DNA of 64,000 bases from Streptomyces roseus. Its GTDB lineage: Bacteria; Actinomycetota; Actinomycetes; Streptomycetales; Streptomycetaceae. Below, one piece after another: positions 15,711-28,626 of this stretch. Location: NCBI RefSeq assembly GCF_001044425.1, contig NZ_LFML01000111.1:43422-107421 (forward strand), in the 5' to 3' direction. Every line of letters starts with the position of its first letter. Position 1 is the first letter of the stretch. The notes under the pieces are model-generated. The model made no database searches. It worked only from the letters and a program-made list of their open reading frames with translations, and had not been told where the DNA came from. The translations under genes and the position numbers were made by a program.

Positions 15711-18155
15711 ATGTCGACACCGCACCGCTCGCCGCGCCGCCTGAGCCTGCGCGGCTCGGCCCTCGCCGCCCTGATCACGGTGGTTGCCGTCTGCGCGGGG
15801 GACGCGGTCGCCCGCGTCTTCCCGTACGGGCACCGCCACCGCAGCATCAACGACCTCGGCAACCAGTTCGTCCCCTTCCACGCCCATCTGTGGGACCTGC
15901 TGCACGGGCGCGCGCGGGGCGGGCTGCTGCTCAACTGGCAGTCCGGCTTCGGCACCAGCTTCCTGCCGGACTTCGGCACCTACCTCTCCAGCCCCTTCGC
16001 GGTGCTCGTCGCCCTCTTCCCGCGCGAGGACATCGACCTCGCCGTGTACGTGGTCACAGTAGTGAAGATGGCGGCGGCCGCGGCGGCCATGGCCTGGCTG
16101 CTGCGCACGCAGCGCCGCGGGCCTTGGTGGGCGGCGGGCCTGCTGGGGGCCTCGTACGCGCTGTGCGGCTGGTCGGTGATCGAGGCCTCGTACAACCCGA
16201 TGTGGCTGGACGGGCTGATCGCCTTCCCGCTGCTGTGCCTGACGGGGGAATGGGCCCTGCGCGGGCGCCGGACCGCCCTCGCCGCCTCGGTGGTGGCGGT
16301 GTCCTGGACGGCAAACTTCTACACGGCCTACATGGCGACGCTGGGCGCGGCCCTGGTGCTCCTGGTACGGGTGGTGCTGACGCGCGAGGGCGTGCGGGAG
16401 CGGTCGGCCGTACTCGTCCGCGGCGCCCTGACGACCCTGCTGGGCATCGCGCTGTCCGCGCCGGTGCTGATCCCCCTCTTCCTGAGCTCGCAGCAGGCCT
16501 ACCCGGGGTGGTCGCGGCAGTTCGAACCGGTGCCCTGGCCCGACCTGTTCGCGCGGATCCTGCCGGCGACGTACTCGTTCTCCTCGCCTGCGCTCTTCGT
16601 CGGCACGGGGACGCTGCTGCTGGTGGCCGCCCTGCCGTTCCAGAGGGCGGTGCCGGCGCGCACCCGACTGTGCTGGGCGGGGCTGACGGCCGCGGTGCTG
16701 CTCTCCTTCCAGTGGACGCCCACGCATCTGGCCTGGCACGTCTTCGCGACCCCGAACGGCAGCCCGTACCGGCAGACGTTCGTGCTGGCCGGGGTGGCCG
16801 TGATCGCCGCGTGGACCGGGCTGGCGGCCGGGCCGCCCCGGCTCCGGGAGCTGGCGGCGGGGGCCGCGGTGCTGGCCGCGGCGGCCGCGGCGGCCGCCGG
16901 CAGCAGGCTGGCGACGGCCTGGGGCCTCGGGCTCTTCTGCGGCGGCCTGGCACTGGCCGCGGCGGCCTGGTGGTCCCTGCGCCGTCGCGGGCCGGTCCTT
17001 CCGGCGGCCGGGGTGCTGGCGCTCGTACTGATCGGGCAGGCGGCCGCGACCACGGCGTTCGGGCACCAGGGCAAGCTCGGCGGCCTGGACGACTACCCCT
17101 CCTGGGGCGCGGCGCACGCCGCGCGCTCCGAGGCCCTGGCCGGCGCCGAGGGCTGGCCCGCCTACCGCACGGACCCGGGCCGGCCGGCGCTGACGGGCAA
17201 CGACCCGCTGCTGCTGGGCGGGGAGGGCGGCGCCTACTACAGCAGCCACACCCCGGACGTGTTCACGCGGACGATGGTGGCACTCGGCGCGGGCTGGACC
17301 TCGCGCGGGCGCAACGTGCAGAGCATCGACAACCCGGTGACGGACGCGCTCTTCGCGGTCGGCGCGCGTCTGCGGCCCGACGGCACGATCGGCCGCGCGC
17401 AGGCCGTCCCCCCGCTGGTCACGATCCGCCCGGCGGGTCCCGCGCCCTCGTACGGACCTTTCGACGGCCCCCCGTTCGCCAACCAGGAGCTGCTGCTGGG
17501 CGCCGAGGTGTACGAGGACCCCGTCGCGCCGGGGGTGTGCCGCGCGGGCACCGAGGCTTACCTGTGGGCCCCGGAGTACAACGCGACGGCCCGCCTCGCG
17601 GACGGCCGCGCCTTCCGGCTGAACGGCAACGCGCCGCGCAACCGGGCGGCCCTCCAGCCGCTGGGCACCTCCCGCGGGGCCTCCTCGGCACTGGTCTTCG
17701 ACGCCTCCGCGCCGCCCCGCTGGGTCCTGTCCTGCCTGGACCGCGCCCGCCTGGAGCCGGCGGTGGCCGCGCTGCGGGCATCGGCTCCCACGGGGCTGCG
17801 GGTCGGCTCCTCGACGGTCAGCGCCACGCTGCCCCCGGGCACCACGGGCACCGCCGTCCTCTCCTCCCCGGCGATCGCGGGCTGGAGCTGCAACGGCCGG
17901 CCGGCCACGCCCTACCTGGGCCTGGTCTCCGTCCCGCTGGCCCCCGGCACCACCACGCTCTCCTGCTCGTTCCGTCCTCCGGGGCTCGCCCCGGGCGCGG
18001 CGGTCGCGGGCGCGGCCCTGCTGGTGCTGGCCGGGCTGCTCCTTGCGGAGCGCCGCCGCGGGCGGCGGACCGGCCGCGGCGGCATCCCGGACGGCGCGGA
18101 GGCCGGGGCACCCGTGGAGTTCGCCCCGGCCGGGGCCGGGGCGGACGGTGCCTGA
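15711..18155 (+). CDS. YfhO family polytopic membrane protein
   Basis: A large (814 aa) integral membrane protein of the YfhO family, related to GT-C-fold glycosyltransferases that act on polyprenyl-linked sugars at the outer face. The first 500 residues hold about 12-13 hydrophobic segments. Early conserved motifs include NDLGNQFVPFHAHLWDLL and LNWQSGFGTSFLPDFGTYLSS, with the acidic residue expected in the first outer loop. Residues about 510-780 form an extracytoplasmic domain, followed by a last membrane helix and an acidic/Pro tail. ATG 15711 was chosen over earlier in-frame starts as the nearest to the first membrane helix. Divergent from the lipoprotein-mazG pair. Substrate unknown. Confidence 0.85.
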   Translation: MSTPHRSPRRLSLRGSALAALITVVAVCAGDAVARVFPYGHRHRSINDLGNQFVPFHAHLWDLLHGRARGGLLLNWQSGFGTSFLPDFGTYLSSPFAVLVALFPREDIDLAVYVVTVVKMAAAAAAMAWLLRTQRRGPWWAAGLLGASYALCGWSVIEASYNPMWLDGLIAFPLLCLTGEWALRGRRTALAASVVAVSWTANFYTAYMATLGAALVLLVRVVLTREGVRERSAVLVRGALTTLLGIALSAPVLIPLFLSSQQAYPGWSRQFEPVPWPDLFARILPATYSFSSPALFVGTGTLLLVAALPFQRAVPARTRLCWAGLTAAVLLSFQWTPTHLAWHVFATPNGSPYRQTFVLAGVAVIAAWTGLAAGPPRLRELAAGAAVLAAAAAAAAGSRLATAWGLGLFCGGLALAAAAWWSLRRRGPVLPAAGVLALVLIGQAAATTAFGHQGKLGGLDDYPSWGAAHAARSEALAGAEGWPAYRTDPGRPALTGNDPLLLGGEGGAYYSSHTPDVFTRTMVALGAGWTSRGRNVQSIDNPVTDALFAVGARLRPDGTIGRAQAVPPLVTIRPAGPAPSYGPFDGPPFANQELLLGAEVYEDPVAPGVCRAGTEAYLWAPEYNATARLADGRAFRLNGNAPRNRAALQPLGTSRGASSALVFDASAPPRWVLSCLDRARLEPAVAALRASAPTGLRVGSSTVSATLPPGTTGTAVLSSPAIAGWSCNGRPATPYLGLVSVPLAPGTTTLSCSFRPPGLAPGAAVAGAALLVLAGLLLAERRRGRRTGRGGIPDGAEAGAPVEFAPAGAGADGA

Positions 18156-18198
18156 GCGGCCGGGGCCCGAGGTGGCCGGGGCCCGGGCCGCGGCGGGC

Positions 18199-19743
18199 TC
18201 AGCGGACCTGGCCGAGCCAGTGCAGGGTGCGGCGGACCTCCGTGGAGAAGGGGTGGTTCGGACCGTGGATGCGGTCCGCGTCGAACAGCAGGCGGGCCAG
18301 GGTGTCGTGGGCGGCCGGCCGCTCGCCCAGGGAGAGCAGCAGGTGCGCTATCCGCCGCCGGACCTCCAGCGGGAGCCCCGGGTCCGGGTTCGCGTAGTGG
18401 TTCTCGAACAGCGGGAGCAGTGAGCGGTACTCGGCCAGCGCCGCCCCCGGCGCGTCCAGCTGCTCCAGGCACTGCGCCGCGTCGTAGCGAAAGCGCAGGG
18501 ACTGGGGGTCTCCGGCCGGGAACTCGTCGGCGAGGCGCCGCAGTTCGGGCAGGGCCCGGCGGTACTGGCCGTCGTCCATCAGCGTGGCCGCGTACTGCTT
18601 GCGCAGCGAGCGGACCACCGTGGAGTGCGCGCCGTGCTCCGCCTCGGCGGCCGGCAGGATGCCGCCGAGGATGTCCACGGCCTGGGTGAGGAGGCCCTGT
18701 TCCAGGAGGCTGCGGGCCTCGTCCACCGCGGCCGGGATGTCCGGCTTGGGCGGGGTCTGCGGAGTCTGCGGGGTCTGCGGCGTGGGCGGCGTGGGCGGCG
18801 TCGTCGGCTGCGGCGGGATGGTGGCGGCGCGGTCCGGCCAGGGGGCGTGCGGGCGCAGGAAGGGGCGGGTCGGGTCGAGCGTGGCCGCCGGTGTGCCCTG
18901 CTTGGGCAGCAGCGGGGCGAGGGCCTCGTACACGTGCTGCGCGGAGGCCGGCCGGTCCTGCGGGTCCTTCGCCAGCAGGTGCAGCAGGACCGCCTCCAGA
19001 TGGTGCGGGACCTCCGGGCGCAGCCGGCGCACCGGGACGGGGGGCTCGTACAGGTGGCGGTGCAGGACGCCGAGGGCGGTGGACCCGGCGAACGGGACGT
19101 TGCCGCTGAGGAGTTCGTACAGCAGCACGCCGAGGGCGTACAGGTCGGTGTACGGGCCGACGGCCCCGCCCATCGCCTGCTCGGGCGCCATGTACGCGGG
19201 GCTGCCGATCGGGGTGCCGGTGCTGGTGAGGCGGGTGGTGTCGGTGTCCATCACCGAGGCGACGCCGAGGTCGAGGACCAGGACGGTGCCGTCCGGGCGG
19301 ACCATCACATTGCGCGGCTTCAGGTCGCGGTGCACGATCGGCACCGCGTGCACGGCCGACAGCACCCCGCACAGCTGCGCGACCACGGCGACGGCCCACG
19401 GCCAGGGGTACGGATCGTGCTGCGCGAGGTGGTCGGCCAGGTCGGTGCCCTCGACGTGGCCCATGACGAGGAACAGCTCGTCGCCGTCGCTGCCCGCGTC
19501 GTGGACGGTGACCAGGCCCGGGTGGTCCACCTGCGCCGTGACCCGGCATTCGCGTACGAAGCGGCGGCGCAGCTCGTCGGCGACGGAGCCGGGGCCCGCC
19601 ACCTTGTCGGGGCGCAGCAGCTTGACGGCGACGCGGCGGTCCAGCCGCTGGTCGTACGCCGTCCAGACCTGGCCCATGCCGCCCTGCCCCAGGACGGAGG
19701 CCAGGCGGTAGCGCTCGCCGATGATCCGGTCGTCGTCCGTCAT
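18199..19743 (-). CDS. Serine/threonine protein kinase with C-terminal TPR-like region
   Basis: Cytoplasmic Hanks-type kinase, 514 aa. The catalytic domain (about 10-265) has the Gly loop GQGGMGQVW, Lys41 in VAVKLL, HRDLKPRNVM, and YMAPEQ. The usual DFG is DLG (VLDLGVAS), as in some actinobacterial kinases. A Pro/Thr linker with PPTPP and QTPQTPQTPP repeats (about 310-345) leads to a helical C-terminal region (about 350-514) that reads like tetratricopeptide repeats. There is no membrane helix, unlike PknB-type kinases. ATG 19743 overlaps the stop of the upstream membrane protein (ATGA), so the two are coupled. Its membrane partner may localise it; targets unknown. Confidence 0.9.
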   Translation of the reverse strand: MTDDDRIIGERYRLASVLGQGGMGQVWTAYDQRLDRRVAVKLLRPDKVAGPGSVADELRRRFVRECRVTAQVDHPGLVTVHDAGSDGDELFLVMGHVEGTDLADHLAQHDPYPWPWAVAVVAQLCGVLSAVHAVPIVHRDLKPRNVMVRPDGTVLVLDLGVASVMDTDTTRLTSTGTPIGSPAYMAPEQAMGGAVGPYTDLYALGVLLYELLSGNVPFAGSTALGVLHRHLYEPPVPVRRLRPEVPHHLEAVLLHLLAKDPQDRPASAQHVYEALAPLLPKQGTPAATLDPTRPFLRPHAPWPDRAATIPPQPTTPPTPPTPQTPQTPQTPPKPDIPAAVDEARSLLEQGLLTQAVDILGGILPAAEAEHGAHSTVVRSLRKQYAATLMDDGQYRRALPELRRLADEFPAGDPQSLRFRYDAAQCLEQLDAPGAALAEYRSLLPLFENHYANPDPGLPLEVRRRIAHLLLSLGERPAAHDTLARLLFDADRIHGPNHPFSTEVRRTLHWLGQVR

Positions 19744-20375
19744 CGCGCCGGGCCCTCGGCGCCGTTGCCGGGGGAGTCCGGGTTCGGGCGGGGGCTCTGC
19801 GGGTGCGGGGTCTGCTTGCGCAGCAGTTCGCTCAGCTCGTCGAGCTCGGCGCGGACCTGCCCGATGCGCGGCGGGTTGGCCGGTCCGGGGGCGGGGGCCG
19901 GTGTGGGGGCGGGCGTGGGCACGGGGGTCTGCTGCTGCGCCGGGGGGTAGCCGTACGCCGGGCGCTGCGGCTGCTGCTGCGGTACGTACGGCGCGGGCTG
20001 CGCCGGGTACCAGGCGGCGGCCGGGGCAGCCGCACGGGCCGCGTGGTGCCGGATATCGGCCACGAGGAAGTACACGCAGGTCAGGAAGCCGGTGATGATG
20101 ATGCCGAAGGCGCCCGTGTTGCCCTGCCAGCCGTTGGTCTCGGGCGTCGGGTCGGCGCCGATCAGGGCGATCCAGGAGACGGAGAGCACGCAGTTGAGGC
20201 CCAGCAGCCACCAGTCGGCGGGTTTGCGGGTGACCACCGCGAGCCGCAGCATCGTGGCCCAGCCCAGGAAGCCGCAGCTCAGGACGGGCAGCAGGGCGAA
20301 CAGCACGCGCAGTGCCACGACTCCCCCGGTACTGGGCTGGGGGCCTTGCTGCGGCGGGAGGCCGGGGCCGTGCAT
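19740..20375 (-). CDS. Small membrane protein coupled to the kinase gene
   Basis: 211 aa, not matched to a named family. The N-terminal half has about four membrane helices (VALRVLFALLPVLSCGFLGW, then WWLLGLNCVLSVSWIALIG and a pair around GAFGIIITGFLTCVYFLVAD). The C-terminal half is a cytoplasmic Pro/Gln/Tyr-rich tail with PYVPQQQPQRPAYGYPP and a short helix ending QVRAELDELSELLRKQ. ATG 20375 has AGGAG 5 nt upstream. It overlaps the kinase start by 4 bp, suggesting a membrane sensor or anchor for that kinase; this is inference from context. Confidence 0.75.
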   Translation of the reverse strand: MHGPGLPPQQGPQPSTGGVVALRVLFALLPVLSCGFLGWATMLRLAVVTRKPADWWLLGLNCVLSVSWIALIGADPTPETNGWQGNTGAFGIIITGFLTCVYFLVADIRHHAARAAAPAAAWYPAQPAPYVPQQQPQRPAYGYPPAQQQTPVPTPAPTPAPAPGPANPPRIGQVRAELDELSELLRKQTPHPQSPRPNPDSPGNGAEGPAR

Positions 20376-20588
20376 CGCTGCTCCTGACGGACCGTGTCGA
20401 CGAAGTTTCGGGTCTGAGCGTATACAGCGTTTCCGGCCGCCAGTGAGGGGATGTGCGCAACCGTTGCAGGGTCGCCGCACACCGTGGGGCGGACGCGGCC
20501 CGGCGGGGGCGCGCGGAAATCGCGGACGCGCCCTGACCGGCGGCGACTACCCTCGGCAGTCGAGTTGTTGTTCCAGGGGGGAATCCAC

Positions 20589-21446
20589 ATGCGAAGCCGG
20601 AGCATCGGTGTGTCGGTGCTGACCACGACGGCCTTGCTCGCACTGACGACGGGCTGCGCGCCGGTCGGCGGGAGCAAGGCCGCGGACGTCGGCCGGGCGG
20701 CCCGCGCCGCCGCGCAGGCGTCGGCCGGGGCCACGCCCGCACCGGCCGCGAAGGGCAAGGGGACGGGCAAGGGCACCGGCATGCTCGCGGACCTGTCGGG
20801 CGCCGAGATCCTGAGCCAGTCGCACGAGGCGATGCGCAAGGTCGAATCGGCCCGCGTCGTCGCGAAGATGCACGATGGCGACAGCCCGGTCGACTTCGAT
20901 CTCACCCTCGACAAGAAGGGCAGCTGCAACGGCGTGATCCGCTACGAGGGCATGGGCAAGGTGGACCTCGTCAAGTCCGCCGAGCTCATGCACTTCAGGG
21001 GAGACGCCGCCTACTGGCGGGCCGTGGCCGCGAAGAAGCACACGCCCGGGAAGCAGACGGACGCGATGGTCACGATGCTCGCCGACCGCTGGCTGAAGAT
21101 GCCGGTCTCGGACCCCAAGGCCGCCGCGATGGGCCGCGTCTGCGATCTGGACAAGCTGACGGGCGGCGGCGACCGGCCCAGCCCGCTGGCCCGCAAGGGC
21201 GAGACGGTCACCATCGACGGGAAGCAGGCTCTGGCGGTCGTCACGGCGGCCAAGGAGGGCACCGAGACCGACTACATCGCCACCCAGGGCACTCCGTACG
21301 TCCTGAAGTCCACCATCGCGGGCGACAAGAACGGGGAGGCGCTCTTCTCCGCCTTCGGCACGCCCGTCCACACGGCCCTGCCGGAGGGCGCCGACGTCCT
21401 GGACCTGTCCAAGCCGGGCAGCGGCGGCCCGGCCGAATCGGTCTGA
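20589..21446 (+). CDS. Putative lipoprotein, LolA/LprG-like
   Basis: 285-aa exported lipoprotein. The signal peptide ends in the lipobox ALTTGC, giving a lipid-anchored mature protein. After an Ala/Gly/Lys-rich spacer (about 30-60) the main domain (about 62-270) begins DLSGAEILSQSHEAMRKVES and has the alternating strand pattern of LppX/LprG-type lipid-carrier folds seen in other actinobacterial lipoproteins. Lipid carriage is inferred from the fold only. ATG 20589 follows a strong AGGGGGG. Divergent from the kinase-membrane protein pair (214-bp gap), so it may report to the same pathway. Confidence 0.78.
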   Translation: MRSRSIGVSVLTTTALLALTTGCAPVGGSKAADVGRAARAAAQASAGATPAPAAKGKGTGKGTGMLADLSGAEILSQSHEAMRKVESARVVAKMHDGDSPVDFDLTLDKKGSCNGVIRYEGMGKVDLVKSAELMHFRGDAAYWRAVAAKKHTPGKQTDAMVTMLADRWLKMPVSDPKAAAMGRVCDLDKLTGGGDRPSPLARKGETVTIDGKQALAVVTAAKEGTETDYIATQGTPYVLKSTIAGDKNGEALFSAFGTPVHTALPEGADVLDLSKPGSGGPAESV

Positions 21447-21455
21447 GCCCGCACC

Positions 21456-21490
21456 GCCCCGGGCCGCTCCGGAGAGGAGCGTCCCGGGGC
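21456..21490. terminator. Bidirectional hairpin between lipoprotein and mfd
   Basis: Stem GCCCCGGG-C-CGCTCC / GGAGCG-T-CCCGGGGC (14 pairs, one mismatch, 5-nt loop) in the 54-bp gap between convergent genes. Confidence 0.7.
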
Positions 21491-21500
21491 CGCGCACGTC

Positions 21501-25034
<3,534 letters not shown>

Positions 25035-25187
25035 GAAAGGAGGCTTCCGTCCGGTGAAGGGGCAACGCGAAGGACCCGACACGTCACACGGGCCGGGGCT
25101 TCCACCCTACGACGCCCCCGGGTCCCCCGCGCGGGGGAATGGAGCCACGCACCGCAGTGCCGGAGTGCCGCAGCGCCCTGTGAACGG

Positions 25188-25231
25188 CCGCCGGCCCCGG
25201 CCGGCCCCGAAGGGCAGGCCGGGGCCGGCGG
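25188..25231. terminator. Hairpin terminator after the ABC exporter operon
   Basis: A perfect 15-bp stem (CCGCCGGCCCCGGCC, 14-nt loop, complement) 24 nt past the permease stop codon. Confidence 0.8.
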
Positions 25232-25255
25232 TCCCCCGAACGAACGCGGAGCCCC

Positions 25256-27841
25256 TTACTCGCTCGCGATCGCGTCCAGTACGTTCATCCGCCCCGCCCG
25301 GAAGGCCGGGACCAGTGCGGCGAACAGGCCCACGAAGGCCGACCCGGCGAAGACGCCGATGATCGTCGGCCAGGGGATCTCCAGCACCTTCAGGCCCTGC
25401 AGGGCGAGCAGCTGCTGGGCGGTGGCTCCCCAGCCCATGCCCAGGCCCAGGCCCAGCAGGGCGCCGAAGAGGGCGATGACCACGGACTCCAGGCGGATCA
25501 TGCGGCGCAGCTGGCGGCGGGAGAGGCCGATGGCGCGCATCAGGCCGATCTCGCGGGTCCTCTCGACCACCGAGAGGGCCAGGGTGTTCACGACGCCCAG
25601 GACCGCCACGATGATCGCGAGGCCGAGGAGCCCGTAGACCATGTTCAGCAGCTGGCCGACCTGGTCCTTGAGGGTCTGCTTGTAGTCGGCCCGGTTCTGC
25701 ACGGCGTACTGGGGGTACTGGGCGAGCGCGTCCTTGACGGCCCCGTACGCGGCGTCCGCCTTCCCCTCGGCGGCCTTGGCCAGCAGCATGAACGGCCGCG
25801 GCATCCGGTCGGCCGGCAGGAACCGCTCGGCGGTGGCGGTGCTGACGTACATCGCGCCCTTGTCGAGGTTGCCCTCGTCCGAGGTGATCGCGGCGACCTT
25901 GAGCGGGGTGGTCCGCCCGCCGGTGAAGGCGACCGTCAGCTCGTCGCCGACCTTGACGTGGTGCTCGTCCGCGTAGAGCGAACCGACCGAGATCGCGCCG
26001 TCGCCGTACGCCGCCGCGTGCTCGCCGGCGATCATCTTGCGCCGCACGTCCTGGGCGTAGGTCGGGTCGGTGACGCTGATGCCGCCGTCCTTGACGGAGC
26101 CGTCCGGCGCAGTGATCTTCGCCTCGACCTCCCGGTAGGCGGTGACGTGGGCCAGGTTCCCGGTGGCGCGCAGCGCCTGCTCGGCCTGCGGCATGATCGG
26201 CTGGCCGGTCTGGGACTGGACGATGTAGTCCGCGCCGACCGTCTTGTCGAGCTCCTCGGTGGCGGAGGCCACCATCGAGGAGCCGACCACCGACAGGCAG
26301 GCGACCAGGGCCAGTCCGATCATCAGCGCGGCGGCGGTGGCGCCGGTGCGGCGCGGGTTGCGCAGCGCGTTGCGCTCGGCGAGCCGGCCGACGGACCCGA
26401 AGGGCCGCAGGACGATGCCGGAGAGCATGCGGACCACGAGGCCGGCGAGCAGCGGGCCGATCACGATGAAGCCGATGAGGGTGAACAGCACGCCCAGGCA
26501 GAGCCAGAGCGAGCCGGCCGCCGCCTTGTCGGCGGCCGCGGCGAGGAAGAGGCCCGCGCCGCCGATGCCGGTGAGGACCAGGCCCAGGGAGGCCCGGATG
26601 CGGCCGGCCTTGCGGTCGCCGGGGGTGCCGGCGTCGCGCAGGGCGGCCATCGGGGAGACCTTGCCGGCCCGGCGGGCGGGGATGAAGGCCGAGACGACGG
26701 TGACGACGATGCCCAGCACCAAGCCGACGACCGGGGTGGTCCAGGCGACGGTCAGGTCATCGGTCGACAGGTGCATGCCCATCTGGCCCATGAGCTGCAT
26801 CAGGCCGACGGCCAGGCCCACGCCGGCCCCGACCCCGAGGACCGAGCCGACCAGGCCGAGCAGGAAGGCCTCGACGATCACCGACTTGAGCACCTGGCCG
26901 CTGTCGGCGCCGATGGCCCGCATCAGGCCGATCTCGCGGGTGCGCTGGGCGACCAGCATCGAGAAGGTGTTGAAGATCAGGAAGATGCCAACGAGGAAGG
27001 CGATCCCGGCGAAGCCGAGCATCACGTACTTCATGACGTCGAGGAAGGAGCCGACGTCCTTGCGGTTGGCGTCCGCGGACTCCTTGGCCGTCTGGAGCTT
27101 GTACGTGTCCGCGCCGACGGCCTTGGCGACGTTCTGCTTCAGCTGCTCGTCGCTGACGCCGTCCTTGGCGTCGACGTTGACGTGCGTGAAGAGGCCGGGG
27201 CCGCCGAGCAGCTTCTCCTGCGCGGTGGCGGTGTCGAAGTAGACGATCGCCGCGCCCGGGTTGGTCACGGTGAAGGCGGCGATGCCGCTGATCCTCGCGC
27301 GGACGTCCCCGGTGATGGCGATGGTGCGCAGCTCGTCGCCGAGTTCCAGGTGGTGCTTCTTCGCGGTGTCGGCGTCGACCATCACCTCGGTCGGGCCGCG
27401 CGGGGGCCGGCCGGAGGTGATCTTCATCGACTTGAGCTCGTTGTCGCTCCAGTTGCCCGCGATGGTCGGCGCGCCGGTGGTCGAGCCCATGTTCTCGTTC
27501 TTGGCGTTGACCACCGTCACCGACATCGAGACCACGCCGCCCTCGGCGCTCTTGACGCCCTCGGCCTTCGCCACCTGCTCGACGGCCGAGGCCGGCAGCA
27601 CCTCGGGCCTGCCGCGGTTCGGGTTGTCCTCCGCGTCCTTGGCCCCCTTCGCGCTGACCGTGACGTCGGCGCTGGTGACGCCGAACAGCTTGTCGAAGGT
27701 GGTGTTCATGGTGTCGGTGAACACCAGGGTGCCGCAGACGAAGGCGACGGAGAGCAGGACGGCGACGGCCGAGAGCGCCATCCGCCCCTTGTGCGCGACG
27801 AAGTTGCGCCGCGAGGTCTTCAGTACGGTGCCCGCGCTCAC
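25256..27841 (-). CDS. ABC exporter permease with two FtsX domains
   Basis: 861-aa membrane permease that works with the ATPase encoded just upstream, in the MacB/LolCDE-like (type VII) exporter class. N-terminal helix AVAVLLSVAFVCGTLVFTD, an extracytoplasmic domain (about 40-230), an FtsX domain (about 245-375) containing AQRTREIGLMRAIGADSG, a middle helix pair, the junction NALRNPRRTGATAAALMIG, a second outer domain (about 520-700) and a C-terminal FtsX domain with ERTREIGLMRAIGLSRR, ending NVLDAIASE. GTG 27841 overlaps the ATPase stop (GTGA). Such systems move lipoproteins, peptides or drugs by mechanotransmission; the cargo here is unknown. Paralogous to the partial gene at the left edge. 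Confidence 0.92.
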   Translation of the reverse strand: MSAGTVLKTSRRNFVAHKGRMALSAVAVLLSVAFVCGTLVFTDTMNTTFDKLFGVTSADVTVSAKGAKDAEDNPNRGRPEVLPASAVEQVAKAEGVKSAEGGVVSMSVTVVNAKNENMGSTTGAPTIAGNWSDNELKSMKITSGRPPRGPTEVMVDADTAKKHHLELGDELRTIAITGDVRARISGIAAFTVTNPGAAIVYFDTATAQEKLLGGPGLFTHVNVDAKDGVSDEQLKQNVAKAVGADTYKLQTAKESADANRKDVGSFLDVMKYVMLGFAGIAFLVGIFLIFNTFSMLVAQRTREIGLMRAIGADSGQVLKSVIVEAFLLGLVGSVLGVGAGVGLAVGLMQLMGQMGMHLSTDDLTVAWTTPVVGLVLGIVVTVVSAFIPARRAGKVSPMAALRDAGTPGDRKAGRIRASLGLVLTGIGGAGLFLAAAADKAAAGSLWLCLGVLFTLIGFIVIGPLLAGLVVRMLSGIVLRPFGSVGRLAERNALRNPRRTGATAAALMIGLALVACLSVVGSSMVASATEELDKTVGADYIVQSQTGQPIMPQAEQALRATGNLAHVTAYREVEAKITAPDGSVKDGGISVTDPTYAQDVRRKMIAGEHAAAYGDGAISVGSLYADEHHVKVGDELTVAFTGGRTTPLKVAAITSDEGNLDKGAMYVSTATAERFLPADRMPRPFMLLAKAAEGKADAAYGAVKDALAQYPQYAVQNRADYKQTLKDQVGQLLNMVYGLLGLAIIVAVLGVVNTLALSVVERTREIGLMRAIGLSRRQLRRMIRLESVVIALFGALLGLGLGMGWGATAQQLLALQGLKVLEIPWPTIIGVFAGSAFVGLFAALVPAFRAGRMNVLDAIASE

Positions 27842-28626
27842 GAGGTCCGCCCGCGCGCGTCGAAGTCCTTCATGCGGTCCAGCACCCCGTCGGCGGTGGG
27901 CCCGTACATCTCGTCCACGATCCGGCCGTCGGCCAGGAAGATCACGCGGTCCGCGTACGAGGCGGCCACCGGGTCGTGCGTGACCATCACGATGGTCTGA
28001 CCCAGCTCGTCGACCGAGCGGCGCAGGAAGCCGAGGACCTCGGCGCCGGCCCGCGAGTCCAGGTTTCCGGTCGGCTCGTCGCCGAAGATGATCTGCGGGC
28101 GGGCGGCGAGGGCGCGGGCGACGGCCACGCGCTGCTGCTGGCCGCCGGACAGCTCGGTCGGCCGGTGCTTGAGGCGCCCCGCCAGACCCACCGTCTCCAC
28201 AACCCGGTTCAGCCACTGCGCATCCGGCTTGCGGCCCGCTATGTCCATGGGGAGCGTGATGTTCTCCAGGGCGTTGAGCGTGGGCAGCAGGTTGAAGGCC
28301 TGGAAGATGAAGCCGATCCGGTCGCGGCGCAGCTGCGTGAGCTTCTTGTCCTTCAGCCCGGTGATCTCGACGTCGTCCAGGTGGATCTGCCCGCTGGTCA
28401 CCGTGTCCAGGCCGGCGAGGCAGTGCATCAGCGTGGACTTGCCGGAGCCGGAGGGGCCCATGATCGCCGTGAATTGGCCGCGCCTGATGTCCACGTCGAC
28501 CTCGTCGAGGGCGACCACGCGGGTCTCCCCGGCGCCGTAGGCCTTGACGACCTTGCGCGCCCGGGCCGCGACGGCTTCATGCCCTCCAGTACCCCCGTGC
28601 CTGGTTTCGGTCATAGCCGTTGTCAC
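27838..28626 (-). CDS. ABC exporter ATP-binding protein (LolD/MacB-like)
   Basis: 262-aa ATPase of the FtsE/LolD/MacB group. Motifs: Walker A GPSGSGKST, Q-loop FIFQAFNLLPTLNALENI, signature LSGGQQQRVAVARAL, Walker B IIFGDEPTGNLD and H-loop VMVTHDPVAASYAD. GTG 28626 was chosen because AGGGGA lies about 6 nt upstream; an ATG four codons later is the alternative. It overlaps the permease gene by 4 bp, forming a tight two-gene operon. The 0.38-kb region upstream is shared with a divergent efflux pump and holds two perfect palindromes. Confidence 0.93.
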   Translation of the reverse strand: MTTAMTETRHGGTGGHEAVAARARKVVKAYGAGETRVVALDEVDVDIRRGQFTAIMGPSGSGKSTLMHCLAGLDTVTSGQIHLDDVEITGLKDKKLTQLRRDRIGFIFQAFNLLPTLNALENITLPMDIAGRKPDAQWLNRVVETVGLAGRLKHRPTELSGGQQQRVAVARALAARPQIIFGDEPTGNLDSRAGAEVLGFLRRSVDELGQTIVMVTHDPVAASYADRVIFLADGRIVDEMYGPTADGVLDRMKDFDARGRTS

